Below, one piece after another: positions 1-8,991 of a stretch of 57,354 nucleotides of DNA. How positions within the stretch are numbered: the stretch's first letter is position 1; every line of letters starts with the position of its first letter. A program made the translations under genes and the position numbers. Source of the DNA: an uncultured Clostridia bacterium (GTDB lineage: Bacteria > Bacillota > Clostridia > Lachnospirales > Anaerotignaceae); assembly GCA_910587735.1 (NCBI GenBank), contig CAJUNT010000016.1:1-57354 (forward strand), given 5' to 3'. The notes beneath the pieces are model-generated. The model did not search any database. It was given only the letters and a program-made list of their open reading frames with translations, and was not told the origin of the DNA.

Positions 1-325
1 ACTGGGTTTGTTCTCATTGACTTATCATTCCCACTCAACAGACCTTTTTAGATTTGTAGTATTTAATATGGTATTTATTATTTATATTATACCAAAATTC
101 ATTTTATTTGTCCATGTATTTCTATTTAAAAATTTTTTTAATATCAAAGTAATATCAATCTGTATTTTAAATATTCATATTTTTAAATTATAATTCATTT
201 TTCACTTTTTGAACATTATTATAAAATTGTAGGTCATACAATCTCTTACTTTATATGACTATATATAATATGATACAATTAAAAAAATAAAAAATTACAA
301 ATCAATTTATAAATGAGGTGAAAAT
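1..325. other. AT-rich intergenic region with probable decarboxylase promoter
   Basis: No gene is supported here; the only open frame (8-193) is a hydrophobic AT-rich run without a ribosome site. A TATAAT box lies at 264-269, about 57 bases before the decarboxylase start, without a convincing -35 hexamer. A GAGGTG ribosome site precedes the ATG at 326. Confidence 0.5.
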
Positions 326-1684
326 ATGAATGAAAAATATATTGACTTGTTACATCAAACAACACAATATTCTATTAATTACATTAAAAATATAGATACT
401 ATGGAGGTATTTCCTAAATCATTAAAAGAATTAAATCATCTTGAACAAAAATTACCTCAAAAAGGCTTTGAGGCAAAAGAAGTCATACAATTTCTGAATC
501 ATATTGGAGCAAATACCACAACAGCAATGCCAGGTGGAAGATATTATGGTTTTGTAAATGGTGGTTTACTTCCTGTTGCTCATGCAGCACAATGGTTAAC
601 CGACACATGGAATCAAAACAGTGCACTATATGCAATGTCACCATTTACATCAAAATTAGAAGAAATCTGTGAAATGTGGCTTGTAGAATTATTAGGTTTA
701 CAGCAAGGCACAGCAGCAGGCTTTGTAACAGGTTCCTCTAATGCAATACTTTGTGCACTTGCAGCAGCAAGAAATACATTATATCAAAAACAAGGATATG
801 ATATCATACAAAAAGGCATGAAAAATGCTCCTCAAATAAAAGTAGTATTTAGTGAAGATATTCATTCTACTGTAAAATCTGCACTTACTATATTAGGATT
901 TGGACAGGAAGATATGATTATGATACCAACAAACGAATATGGCATAATAGATTTAAAGTATATGCCAACATTAGACAGTAAAACATTAGTTATTATACAA
1001 GCAGGAAATGTAAATGGTGGTACATTTGACCCTATTGATGAAATATGTAATTTAGCAAATAAAGCAGGAGCATGGATACATATTGATGGAGCATTTGGAT
1101 TATGGGCAGCAGCCTCTAAAAAACAAAAGCATTGGACAGAAGGTATTGAAAAAGCAGATTCCTGTTCCACAGACGCACACAAAACATTAAATGCAGGTTA
1201 TGATTGTGGTATTGTTTTTTGTAAACACAGAAAAGCGTTGACAAGTGCATTAATGACAAATGGTGCATATATTCCTTATGGAGAACAAAGAGATAATATG
1301 CTTTACACAACAGAAATGTCACGTCGAGCACGCTCCATTGCTGTTTGGGCAGTATTAAAACATTTGGGGAAAGAAGGAGTAGAGCAACTTATTGATTCTT
1401 TATGTGACTATGCAGAATATTTTGCTCAAAAATTAGTAAAATGCGGTTTTCATTTAGTTATCCCAGTTTGTTTTAATCAATTTTTAATACAATGTGATAC
1501 AGATGAAAATACAAAAAAAGTATTACAAATAGTACAAAATAGTGGTGTATGCTGGTGCGGAGAAAGCATTTGGAAAGGAAAAACTGTAATACGTATCAGT
1601 ATTTGCTCTCATGCTACAACATATGAAGATATCGACAAAAGTGTTTCTGTATTTCAAAAAGCAATCCATCAAATAAAACAATAA
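326..1684 (+). CDS. PLP-dependent group II-type amino acid decarboxylase
   Basis: This 452-residue protein belongs to the pyridoxal-phosphate decarboxylase family (glutamate/aromatic amino acid decarboxylase fold, cytosolic). The PLP aspartate motif HIDGAFG is near residues 252-258 and the Schiff-base lysine is in STDAHKTLN, about K286. The N-terminal GGRYYGFVNGG segment (70-80) is typical of bacterial members annotated as aspartate aminotransferase-family or PLP decarboxylases. Length is normal. The start is fixed by GAGGTG seven bases upstream. It converges with a MocR-type PLP regulator and shares a terminator with it, so the two may be functionally linked. The substrate cannot be read from the sequence. 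Confidence 0.85.
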   Translation: MNEKYIDLLHQTTQYSINYIKNIDTMEVFPKSLKELNHLEQKLPQKGFEAKEVIQFLNHIGANTTTAMPGGRYYGFVNGGLLPVAHAAQWLTDTWNQNSALYAMSPFTSKLEEICEMWLVELLGLQQGTAAGFVTGSSNAILCALAAARNTLYQKQGYDIIQKGMKNAPQIKVVFSEDIHSTVKSALTILGFGQEDMIMIPTNEYGIIDLKYMPTLDSKTLVIIQAGNVNGGTFDPIDEICNLANKAGAWIHIDGAFGLWAAASKKQKHWTEGIEKADSCSTDAHKTLNAGYDCGIVFCKHRKALTSALMTNGAYIPYGEQRDNMLYTTEMSRRARSIAVWAVLKHLGKEGVEQLIDSLCDYAEYFAQKLVKCGFHLVIPVCFNQFLIQCDTDENTKKVLQIVQNSGVCWCGESIWKGKTVIRISICSHATTYEDIDKSVSVFQKAIHQIKQ

Positions 1685-1722
1685 AAAAAAGGCATTGAGG
1701 ATAACTTCTTCAGTGCCTTTTA
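1684..1722. terminator. Convergent bidirectional terminator
   Basis: An imperfect stem, GGCATTGAGG against TTCTTCAGTGCC with G-T pairs, is flanked by A-run and T-run. It lies just after the decarboxylase stop and overlaps the last codons of the opposite gene, so it can serve both strands. Confidence 0.7.
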
Positions 1723-3098
1723 CTATAATGTGAAATAAAATTTTTAATTTCTGTTAAACCTTCTTTTAATTGTTCTGTATTTTCTGGCGAACAGGTAGCA
1801 ATTCTAATATAATTATTTTTTGCATATTCTCCTACTGAAAAACGCTCTGCACCAAATACATTAATTCCTTTTTTGATTAACTCTCTTTCACATAAAACAC
1901 CACTACAATTTTCAGGAAGTTCTAGCCATTGACAATAAGACTCTAAAAAAACAGTAGCATATGGAAAAATAGTGTGATAAATTTGATTGCGTTGTATAGA
2001 CAATTCTCGTTTTTCTTTTATCATTTTTTTATATAATTCACTTCTTATCAGTTCCGCAGCAATTTCCATATTTAATGAAGATATTTTTAAATTTTGACTG
2101 AAAGCACCTTTTTCTACAACAGATATATATTTTTGAGGTACATACATATATGCAATACGTAATGCTGGACAAAGTGGCTTTGATATGCCACTGATAAATA
2201 TACCATGTTCTGGTGCTTCTAATGTCAAAGGTGCAACAGCATTTTTTATCAAAGCAGTATAATTATCATCTTCAATCGCAATAACATGATATTTTTTTAT
2301 AATTTCTGCTATTTCTTTTCTTCTTGTTTCAGAAAAAGCAATATTTGTTGGATTGTTTCCATTTGGCATAACATAAACACCTTTTATTTTTTGATAAATA
2401 CAAGCATTTTCAAATGCTTCTGGCAACATACCATTTTCATCTCCCATTACAGAAATAAGTTGTATATGCAGTAAATTTGCAAGCCCTATAAAATTAGGAT
2501 AAGTATAACAGTCTACTGCTATTTTATCTCCAGCTTCAAACAGTGATGATAATATAATTGCTAAAGCATTTTGTGCACCAGCAGTAATCAATGTATTATT
2601 TTCATTGGCATCGATGCCAAATAATTTTAGCCATTTTGAAGCAATTTGTATTTGACTAAAATCACCTAAAGGATAATAATATTCAAACAGTTTTTCTGAA
2701 AAAGGTCTTTTTAATACTTCAATAGATACATCTCTAATCAGTGTACTATGTATATCATAGGGACGTATGGTGGCAAGTTCAATTTTTGAATTTATGTTTT
2801 TTTCTACAATAGAAGTATTTACATGAACATAAGGAGAAATAAAACTTCCTTTTCCAACTACTGCGTGTATGAGACCTCTTTTTTCACATAGTTTATATGC
2901 CTTTGTAATTGTAGTAAGATTTAGGTCTAAAAAATCGGCTAATTCTCTTTGAGGTGGTAATTTCGTATTAGATAACAACACACCATTTTTAATATCTTGC
3001 TCCATCATATCTGCAAGCGTAACATAAATAGGAGATTTCAATTTAGATTTATCTGGTTTCCATGACATATAATAATTTTCAAATGAATTTACAGGCAT
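1710..3098 (-). CDS. MocR/PdxR-family transcriptional regulator (GntR HTH + aminotransferase fold)
   Basis: The 462-residue protein has an N-terminal winged helix of GntR type (residues about 18-85, with KLPPQRELADFLDLNLTTI as recognition region) followed by a class I aminotransferase-like domain. Recognisable parts are AGAQNALAI near 170 and the PLP lysine in SGISKPLCPALR near 300. Family members bind PLP or an aldimine to sense B6 or amino acid state and regulate neighbouring genes. It converges with a PLP decarboxylase, a plausible but unproven target. An aminotransferase function is possible but less likely given the DNA-binding domain. Confidence 0.85.
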   Translation of the reverse strand: MPVNSFENYYMSWKPDKSKLKSPIYVTLADMMEQDIKNGVLLSNTKLPPQRELADFLDLNLTTITKAYKLCEKRGLIHAVVGKGSFISPYVHVNTSIVEKNINSKIELATIRPYDIHSTLIRDVSIEVLKRPFSEKLFEYYYPLGDFSQIQIASKWLKLFGIDANENNTLITAGAQNALAIILSSLFEAGDKIAVDCYTYPNFIGLANLLHIQLISVMGDENGMLPEAFENACIYQKIKGVYVMPNGNNPTNIAFSETRRKEIAEIIKKYHVIAIEDDNYTALIKNAVAPLTLEAPEHGIFISGISKPLCPALRIAYMYVPQKYISVVEKGAFSQNLKISSLNMEIAAELIRSELYKKMIKEKRELSIQRNQIYHTIFPYATVFLESYCQWLELPENCSGVLCERELIKKGINVFGAERFSVGEYAKNNYIRIATCSPENTEQLKEGLTEIKNFISHYSKRH

Positions 3099-3177
3099 AT
3101 CATTTCTCCTAAAATAGATTTTATTAATTGTAACAAATACTATGAAAAAAATAAATCATCTATTTTAAATATTAAAA

Positions 3178-3966
3178 TCAGAATGTTGTTTTTTTACCCA
3201 TATTAAAAACCCAGTGATGATTAAAATAAATATCATTTTGTTTGTAATAAGGAAAAAATCCTGTAACTGATTTACCTTCTATGTCATCAATCATAAGCTG
3301 ACGAATTTTTTGACGATTTTTTTTATTCGTATTGGTTAAATTCATCCAATTTTCAAGTGACACTGGAATTTCAGTTTCTTCCTGCACTTCAAAAGTCATA
3401 TTATTTTCAGTATACAAATCTTTCATTTCAAAAATACTTAAATTTCTCACATGAGAATTATCTCTCATTTTTTCAATGGTGTTTGCAGTATCAGCAAAAT
3501 CTTTGTTTGTCATATCAATTAATACTAATTTTCCGCCTTGTTTCAAAACTCGTTTCATTTCTGCAAATATTTCTTTGACATTAATAAAATGATGAAAAGC
3601 TAATCTTGAAATCACAATATCAAAACTGTTATCTAAAAAAGGTAATTCTTCTGCAATTCCTTTTACAAATGTAATATTACGAATATTCATTTTTTCACAT
3701 TCTGTTTTTCCAATTTCAAGCATAGCAGAAGTGGTATCTAAACAAGTAACATGAGAAACAAAAGGAGCAAAGGCACGTCCGCAGATACAAGTACCAGATG
3801 CCACTTCAATTATAGTATCTGTTTTTTGAGGAGCTGTTTTTTCTATCATATAGTTTAAATATTCTTGTTTTGATAAATGATAATTTTTAGAATCAAACGA
3901 TGCTGCCTGTGTTTCAAATGATTTTTGTATCATAGATATTTGTTTTTTATCTGCAATATTGTTCAT
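3178..3966 (-). CDS. Class I SAM-dependent methyltransferase (UbiE/Methyltransf_11 type)
   Basis: A 262-residue soluble protein with motif I EVASGTCICGRAFA (about 53-66), an acidic residue ending strand 2 (TCLDTTSAML), and DNSFDIVISRLAFHHF as motif IV/post-motif region. This is the Methyltransf_11 layout. The substrate is not readable; neighbours in the same orientation are DNA-alkylation repair genes, but a role in repair is not implied by the fold. A clear AGGAGG site lies upstream of the ATG at 3966. It ends about 80 bases from the MocR gene start. Confidence 0.8.
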   Translation of the reverse strand: MNNIADKKQISMIQKSFETQAASFDSKNYHLSKQEYLNYMIEKTAPQKTDTIIEVASGTCICGRAFAPFVSHVTCLDTTSAMLEIGKTECEKMNIRNITFVKGIAEELPFLDNSFDIVISRLAFHHFINVKEIFAEMKRVLKQGGKLVLIDMTNKDFADTANTIEKMRDNSHVRNLSIFEMKDLYTENNMTFEVQEETEIPVSLENWMNLTNTNKKNRQKIRQLMIDDIEGKSVTGFFPYYKQNDIYFNHHWVFNMGKKTTF

Positions 3967-3984
3967 TATAGTATTCCTCCTAAT

Positions 3985-4518
3985 TTATAACGCTGTTCCC
4001 TTTTTAGGAATAAAAAATGTTGACATATCAATTTTCTCCATTGCTAGAAGTTTCTTTTTTTTATCAATTCCTCCTGCATATCCTGTTAAGTTTCCATTTT
4101 TTCCAATCACTCTATGACAAGGTATGATTAAAGAAATAGAATTATGTCCTACTGCACTTCCAACAGCTCTTGCTGACATCTTTTTAATTCCTTTTTGTTT
4201 TGCAATACTATCTGCAATTTCTCCATAGGTTATTGTTTGTCCATAGGGAATAGTCAATAAAATTTCCCATACCGCTTTTCTAAATGGAGTTGTTTTCATA
4301 TGTAATGGCGGTGTAAAGTTAGGTTCTTTTCCACTAAAATAAATCGTAAGCCATTTGTCAGCTTGCTCAAAAATTGGAATTTCTTTTTGTACATAATTTT
4401 TGGAAAGGGTATCTCCAAAATATTTTTGACATTCAAACCACAATCCTGTTAAACACTCTCCATCACTTGCTAATGTAATATTCCCAATAGGAGATTTATA
4501 ATGATGTATATAATCCAT
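3985..4518 (-). CDS. ogt: Methylated-DNA--protein-cysteine methyltransferase (Ogt type)
   Basis: Suicide repair protein that takes alkyl groups from O6-alkylguanine onto a cysteine. The active site IIPCHRVIGKNG and the downstream helix/GYAGG motif are intact, and an N-terminal ribonuclease-like domain is present (177 residues, normal for Ogt). A longer in-frame start exists upstream but I chose the ATG at 4518: it follows a GGGGGG ribosome site by 7 bases and begins MDYIHHYKSPIGN, the usual Ogt start. It starts 2 bases after the stop of the ABM-fold gene, so the two are translationally linked in one leftward operon. Confidence 0.9.
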   Translation of the reverse strand: MDYIHHYKSPIGNITLASDGECLTGLWFECQKYFGDTLSKNYVQKEIPIFEQADKWLTIYFSGKEPNFTPPLHMKTTPFRKAVWEILLTIPYGQTITYGEIADSIAKQKGIKKMSARAVGSAVGHNSISLIIPCHRVIGKNGNLTGYAGGIDKKKKLLAMEKIDMSTFFIPKKGTAL

Positions 4519-4519
4519 A

Positions 4520-4873
4520 TTATACCCCCCAATATTCATTAGAATCTTTTGGTGCTTGTGTTCTGTCTGTATCAGTATAAGTACGAATGGTAGAACAAAC
4601 TGTAATTTTATAACTTTCAAATAGTTTTTCTCTACCCTCTTTTTGGCTCATACGATGCTGCATAACATTACGCCAACGCTCCACAGCGGACTCATCTGTC
4701 CAGACATTCATGGACAAAAGTTTTCCCTGTTCATTTAAACTACTAAATCGTTCTGCACGAATAAACCCTTCAAAACCAGAAAGAAGCGGTTTTAGCATTG
4801 CTACTAAATCAAGGTATCTTTGCATACCTTCTTTTGTAGGTTTTACTTCAAATAATACTATAATATCTGCCAT
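4520..4873 (-). CDS. Antibiotic biosynthesis monooxygenase (ABM)-fold protein
   Basis: This 117-residue protein begins MADIIVLFEVKPTKEGMQRYLDL and contains GFEGFIRAERFSSLNEQGK followed by VWTDESAVERW, the pattern of the dimeric alpha-beta ABM family (cofactor-independent oxygenases, heme-degrading relatives and unknown members). No catalytic residue can be assigned. It lies between a QueG-like iron-sulfur protein and Ogt in a compact leftward operon, so it is probably co-induced with alkylation repair. Function in that setting is unknown. Confidence 0.75.
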   Translation of the reverse strand: MADIIVLFEVKPTKEGMQRYLDLVAMLKPLLSGFEGFIRAERFSSLNEQGKLLSMNVWTDESAVERWRNVMQHRMSQKEGREKLFESYKITVCSTIRTYTDTDRTQAPKDSNEYWGV

Positions 4874-4896
4874 TTTTTATCCTCCCTATTAAAATA

Positions 4897-5610
4897 TTAT
4901 TTTTGTTTGATGTATCTTTTTGTATATGGGCAAACTTCAATACACTTTCCGCAAAGGTCTTCTGGTTTTCCAAATCCTTTTTCTGAACGAAGCTGAGCCA
5001 TTTTTCTGCATTTTTGATAATCAAATAGTTGTTCACGTTTTACAGAAGTATTCCATAACATTCCATAAATTGCTTTTGCTGGACAAGCAGACTGACAAAT
5101 GGTGCAACTACCACAAAGCGACTGATTTATTGATTTTGATGGTATGAGTGGTGCGTCCGTTAATATAGACGAAATACGTACCATAGAGCCATATTGTTTT
5201 GTAATAAGAAGTGCAGATTTTCCAATCCAACCTATTCCTGTACGAGTTGCTATTGTTTTATGAGGAAGTTCTGTTATACAATCTTCACCATAATAGCCAA
5301 CTTGTTTTCTTGTTTTCGCTATTGCTTGGTATCCTTTTTTTTGAAGGAATGTAGCTCCTATTGTTACTAAGTTATCTAATTGTTCATTTAATAAACCATA
5401 CCAGTTACGATATTCTTGTGTAGGCAATTCAGATATTCCTTGAATAACTGCCTTTGGATATTTTATTGCAACAGCGATTCCTATTGGAAGATTATATCGT
5501 ACACTTTTGGGTAATTCAGACAAATTACCTACTCCAACTAAATCTGCTCCTTCTTTCAATAGGATATTTTTTAATTCTTTTGTTAAATTTATATCCTCTT
5601 TCATATCCAT
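4897..5610 (-). CDS. QueG-like 4Fe-4S double-cluster protein
   Basis: A 237-residue protein with a C-terminal ferredoxin region: CGSCTICQSACP and a final CGKCIEVCP motif give cysteines for two 4Fe-4S clusters. The N-terminal part (LKEGADLVGVGNLSELP) resembles epoxyqueuosine reductase and related corrinoid/iron-sulfur proteins, but it is about 100 residues shorter than QueG, so assignment as QueG itself is not safe. A GGAGG site six bases before the ATG fixes the start. It is inside the alkylation-repair operon; redox role inferred only. Confidence 0.7.
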   Translation of the reverse strand: MDMKEDINLTKELKNILLKEGADLVGVGNLSELPKSVRYNLPIGIAVAIKYPKAVIQGISELPTQEYRNWYGLLNEQLDNLVTIGATFLQKKGYQAIAKTRKQVGYYGEDCITELPHKTIATRTGIGWIGKSALLITKQYGSMVRISSILTDAPLIPSKSINQSLCGSCTICQSACPAKAIYGMLWNTSVKREQLFDYQKCRKMAQLRSEKGFGKPEDLCGKCIEVCPYTKRYIKQK

Positions 5611-5659
5611 TTTGTTCCTCCGACTTTATAATACCAATATGAAACAACAGTAATATTTT

Positions 5660-5968
5660 TTAACAATTCCATAAACAATGCTTTAAATCAACATAAAAAT
5701 TATTTTTGAAAGGAACACCTTCTTGACATAATAAATATTTTTGTTCCTGCCATGTTGTAACAATTCGTCCTGCATGGTTAACCACTCTATGACAAGGATA
5801 TTCCCCATAATATTGAGCCATTCTGAGTACCTTTCCAACAAGTCTTGCATTTTTATCTCTGCCAATTAGTCTTGCAATCTGTCCATAAGTAGCAACATAT
5901 CCTTCTGGAATTTCATCTACTACTGAAAGTACTTCATAAATGAAATCTTTATTTAAAATTTGTTTCAT
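5660..5968 (-). CDS. Short MGMT-like DNA methyltransferase
   Basis: About 102 residues with PEGYVATYGQIARLIG and the active site YPCHRVVNHAGRI. It is the C-terminal DNA-binding/active domain of the MGMT family without the N-terminal domain. The acceptor cysteine of PCHR is kept, unlike alkyltransferase-like Atl proteins, where it is replaced. Start is uncertain: an AGGAG is followed by ATGs at 5977 (spacing 3) and 5968 (spacing 12). It overlaps the end of the Ada-AlkA gene region by its upstream leader and is in the same operon, giving the cluster two MGMT-type proteins. Confidence 0.75.
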   Translation of the reverse strand: MKQILNKDFIYEVLSVVDEIPEGYVATYGQIARLIGRDKNARLVGKVLRMAQYYGEYPCHRVVNHAGRIVTTWQEQKYLLCQEGVPFKNNFYVDLKHCLWNC

Positions 5969-5987
5969 ATTAACCATCATCTCCTGC

Positions 5988-7463
5988 TTATTTATAAAGA
6001 ATTCCATAAACTAATTGTAGCATAACTTCTCCACGATAACTTCTCCACGGGCTCCAGTTTTCAGATAATTTAAGCAATTCTTTCTCAGAATAATCTGGTA
6101 ATGCTTTTTTAATTCCTGCATCTGTTTCTAAAAAAGCATCTGTCCAGCCCATCGTTCTCATTGCAATATATTTTGCTGTCCAGTTTCCAATTCCTTTTAT
6201 TTGAAGCAATTTTTTTATTTCTTCTTCTGGATTTACACATTGGTTTAACACTATATTGCCATGAATTAACATTTGTGCTAACTCAAAAATACACTTTGCT
6301 CTATATTTCATTACTCCCAATTTTCCGAAATATTCTTCTATGTTATCTAAGCCTGCAATGTCTTCCACAGTAGGAAAAGTATGCGTCAATCCCTCGATTC
6401 CTGTTACAATCGCTTTTCCACAATTTTGTGCAATTTTTCCAGATAATGCAGTTGCAGCTTTTACACTGATTTGCTGACCCAATATAGCACGAACTGCTGT
6501 TTCAAAAGGCTCAAAGCATCCTGGTATACGAGTTCCAGCAACCCAAATATCCTGAGAAATATCATTCATACTTTTTAGTGTTTCATTTATCTCATATGGA
6601 TTGCAATATAAATCAAATAATAAACGAACCCTTGCAAGTACTTGAGGCAAAACAGAAAGTAATGTATCGCTCAATGTGACTTCAATACTATTTTTCTCTG
6701 AATGATTGCTAACGCATATCCAGCCATAGACCTCTTTTTTATGATTATCTGTAATACGAACAGTTCTCATATAACTTTTATTTTTTACTATCTCAACACC
6801 TGGAATTGCCCTTACAGAAAGAAAATTCAATAATCTTTCCCATTGATAAGGTGGACGATATCCCATGCCAATTGTTATTTCTGTTGTATGTTTTTCTCCT
6901 TTTACTGCTTTTTTTCTAAGTGAAGTCGGAGAAATTTTATACTGTTTTTGAAATAAATCATTGAAACGGCGAAGACTTCCAAAGCCTGCTGCCATTGCTA
7001 CATTTAGTATAGATAAATTTGTATCTGTCAGTAATTTTTTTGCAAGAAGGAGCCTACAAGTTTGCAAATATTGTATTGGTGAAACTTGATATTCTTCTAT
7101 AAACACACGTCTTAAATGTCTGTCTGTACATCCCAATTTTTTTGCAAGTTCTGAAAGTTTTTGACCGCTTCCACAGTTTTCCTCTAAAAATATTGCTGCC
7201 TTATGTGCAATAACAGAATGTGCATCTATTAAGGCATTTCCTGGTGCAAGCTCTGGTCTACATAAAATACAAGGACGAAATCCTGCCGCTTCTGCTTGGG
7301 CAGCAGAAGAAAAGAAGATACAGTTTTCTTTTTTTGCTTGTTTTGCTCTGCAAACTGGACGACAGTAAATTTTTGTTGATAAGATTCCTACAAAAAACCG
7401 TCTGTCAAATCGTGTATCTTTCGCTTTAAAGGCAGCATATAGAGAATCATGTGTTTCTTTCAT
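5988..7463 (-). CDS. Ada-AlkA fusion: methylphosphotriester sensor, AraC HTH and 3-methyladenine glycosylase
   Basis: The 491-residue protein joins three units. Residues 20-70 form the Ada zinc domain with Cys34, Cys38, Cys65 and Cys68, the same spacing as Ada of E. coli, where the first cysteine accepts methyl from phosphotriesters. Residues about 85-185 are an AraC-type helix-turn-helix (FGSLRRFNDLFQKQY). Residues about 200-491 are an AlkA-type HhH-GPD glycosylase with LLQIKGIGNWTAKYIAMR and the catalytic aspartate in FLETDAGIKK. The start at 7463 is set by GGAGG seven bases upstream. It heads the leftward repair cluster and likely autoregulates it. Confidence 0.92.
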   Translation of the reverse strand: MKETHDSLYAAFKAKDTRFDRRFFVGILSTKIYCRPVCRAKQAKKENCIFFSSAAQAEAAGFRPCILCRPELAPGNALIDAHSVIAHKAAIFLEENCGSGQKLSELAKKLGCTDRHLRRVFIEEYQVSPIQYLQTCRLLLAKKLLTDTNLSILNVAMAAGFGSLRRFNDLFQKQYKISPTSLRKKAVKGEKHTTEITIGMGYRPPYQWERLLNFLSVRAIPGVEIVKNKSYMRTVRITDNHKKEVYGWICVSNHSEKNSIEVTLSDTLLSVLPQVLARVRLLFDLYCNPYEINETLKSMNDISQDIWVAGTRIPGCFEPFETAVRAILGQQISVKAATALSGKIAQNCGKAIVTGIEGLTHTFPTVEDIAGLDNIEEYFGKLGVMKYRAKCIFELAQMLIHGNIVLNQCVNPEEEIKKLLQIKGIGNWTAKYIAMRTMGWTDAFLETDAGIKKALPDYSEKELLKLSENWSPWRSYRGEVMLQLVYGILYK

Positions 7464-7726
7464 ATCTTTTTCCTCCATATTGTACACTATATTTTATGTA
7501 TATATCATACTTCTACAATAAATAGTATATCGCATATTTTATTTAAAATCTCGCTATTTTCGGACATGGTATTTATTATATTTTGCATTATCATAACTGT
7601 GATAGGCAAATTAGAATGAGTAATTGCTATAACAAAATCAATCTTATCATAATTGTTTTTTTATAAATTAACTTGTGTCATTTTCTATACTATGTTATAT
7701 TTATAGTAAAGGAAGTGCGATTACAA

Positions 7727-8572
7727 ATGCGTTTTCATGCTAATTATTTACCAAAATCAGATGTCGTTTTTACAGTGATGTTTTTAAATAAAGAACTATG
7801 CGAAAAAACATTAGAAGCAATTACAGGAGAATATATAGAACTTATCGATATTGCAGCAGAATATAAAAATGATTTGCATAAAGCTGCATTAAATTCTATT
7901 TACTTTGACATTAAAACGAGGGCAGTAGACGGTCGTATCATTACACTAGATTTGCAAAGAGTTTATAGCAAAGATAGAATTAGAAATAGAACCATATTTT
8001 ATGCTTGCAGAGAAATCGCTTCTCAAAAAGTAGAAAAAAGTAAATATGAAAATTTAAAAAGTGTGATTGTTACTTTTCTGTTGACAGAAGCACCGTTGAA
8101 ACATACTACTTTTAATAGAAAAATCAAATTAGTAGACCAAACGACAGGAAAAATTTATAGTGATTTACTCACAATACACGAGATTAACATTAGACATATT
8201 TCAAAAAAGCATAGTCAAGAACTTCAAATATTAAGACAGTTTTTTGAAATAGATACTGAAACAAGTTATCAAAAATTTGTTTCGGCTTATGCACAAACAC
8301 AGTTAGGAGCATTACTTTTGGAAGCATATGATGATGCTATTTCTGACCCATCTGTATTAGATTATTTAAGTGAGGAGGATAAGTATATGGTTCGTTTGAG
8401 TGAAGAAGAAAGATTATTAGAACGTGCAGAAGGAAAGCAAGAAGGCTTACAAGAAGGCAGACAAGAAGAACGTATTGAAATCGCAAAAAAACTGTTACAT
8501 CAAAATATGGACATTGTATTTATTTCTTCTATAACTGGTTTATCCGAAAAAGAAATTGAACTTTTAAATTAA
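7727..8572 (+). CDS. Rpn-family PD-(D/E)XK nuclease/putative transposase
   Basis: A 281-residue protein starting MRFHANYLPKSDVVFT, with the nuclease core IYFDIKTRAVDGRIITLDLQR (acidic residues and a Q of the PD-(D/E)XK fold) and the typical Glu/Gln-rich linker AEGKQEGLQEGRQEER before a small C-terminal helix pair (FISSITGLSEKEIELL). Family members promote recombination independent of RecA and are common, often multicopy, in gut Clostridia. I chose the ATG at 7727 because GGAAG precedes it by 10 bases; upstream in-frame codons lack a site. It is followed directly by a strong terminator. Confidence 0.85.
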   Translation: MRFHANYLPKSDVVFTVMFLNKELCEKTLEAITGEYIELIDIAAEYKNDLHKAALNSIYFDIKTRAVDGRIITLDLQRVYSKDRIRNRTIFYACREIASQKVEKSKYENLKSVIVTFLLTEAPLKHTTFNRKIKLVDQTTGKIYSDLLTIHEINIRHISKKHSQELQILRQFFEIDTETSYQKFVSAYAQTQLGALLLEAYDDAISDPSVLDYLSEEDKYMVRLSEEERLLERAEGKQEGLQEGRQEERIEIAKKLLHQNMDIVFISSITGLSEKEIELLN

Positions 8573-8577
8573 ATATT

Positions 8578-8620
8578 AGAACAAGAAATGCTATCATTAT
8601 TGTATTTCTTGTTCTTTTAT
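8578..8620 (+). terminator. Rho-independent terminator of the Rpn gene
   Basis: A perfect 12-bp stem AGAACAAGAAAT / ATTTCTTGTTCT (8578-8589 and 8604-8615) with a 14-base loop, followed by TTTTATTTTG. Confidence 0.85.
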
Positions 8621-8827
8621 TTTGCAAATTTTTATTTTAAATTTTGAGTGTTTATTAAAAAATTTTGTTTCAAAAAAATGATATAGACATTCAATTTTTT
8701 TATCATTTTAAAATGCATTCTTGGAAATCCAGCAAAAGTTTTTAAAATACTTTTTTAAATGAAACAATCAATTAGCAAATAAACAGAAACCATAAAAAAT
8801 TGTATACAAATGTGGTCTGCAACGATT

Positions 8828-8926
8828 GCAAGCAGGGGAAAGGAATATCCCTTTCCATGCTTGTTGGGGAATGCCCCAAATCCCTAGTACAAATTTTTTT
8901 AAAATTTGTAAAACGCTTTCAGCGTG
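8828..8926 (-). repeat. Three-hairpin dispersed module, divergent copy
   Basis: Read on the minus strand this stretch has the same order as the modules found in the prophage: a short hairpin (ACGCT/AGCGT), a longer hairpin (ACAAATTTT/AAAATTTGT), a linker resembling TAGGGRTTTG, and a GC hairpin TTGGGG CATT CCCCAA (8863-8878). A further stem GCAAGCA..GGAAAGG / CCTTTCC..TGCTTG lies at its far side. It is outside the prophage, so the module is not phage-specific. Confidence 0.5.
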
Positions 8927-8950
8927 GCAAAAACCATAAAAATCGAACAA

Positions 8951-8990
8951 AAAAAAGAGGGAAAACAACATCAAATTGTTTTCCCATTTT
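8951..8990 (-). terminator. Terminator of the relaxase gene
   Basis: On the minus strand GGGAAAACA (8977-8985) pairs with TGTTTTCCC (8959-8967) across a short loop and is followed by a run of eight T residues, just after the relaxase stop codon. Confidence 0.8.
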
Positions 8991-8991
8991 G

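Noticed and set aside
8..193. 61-codon hydrophobic frame at the window start
   Set aside because: AT-rich background translation with no ribosome site or recognisable pattern.
8700..8760. Further TTTTAAAA-like units before the relaxase
   Set aside because: Spacing is 13 bases and irregular, so it was not counted as an 11-bp array.
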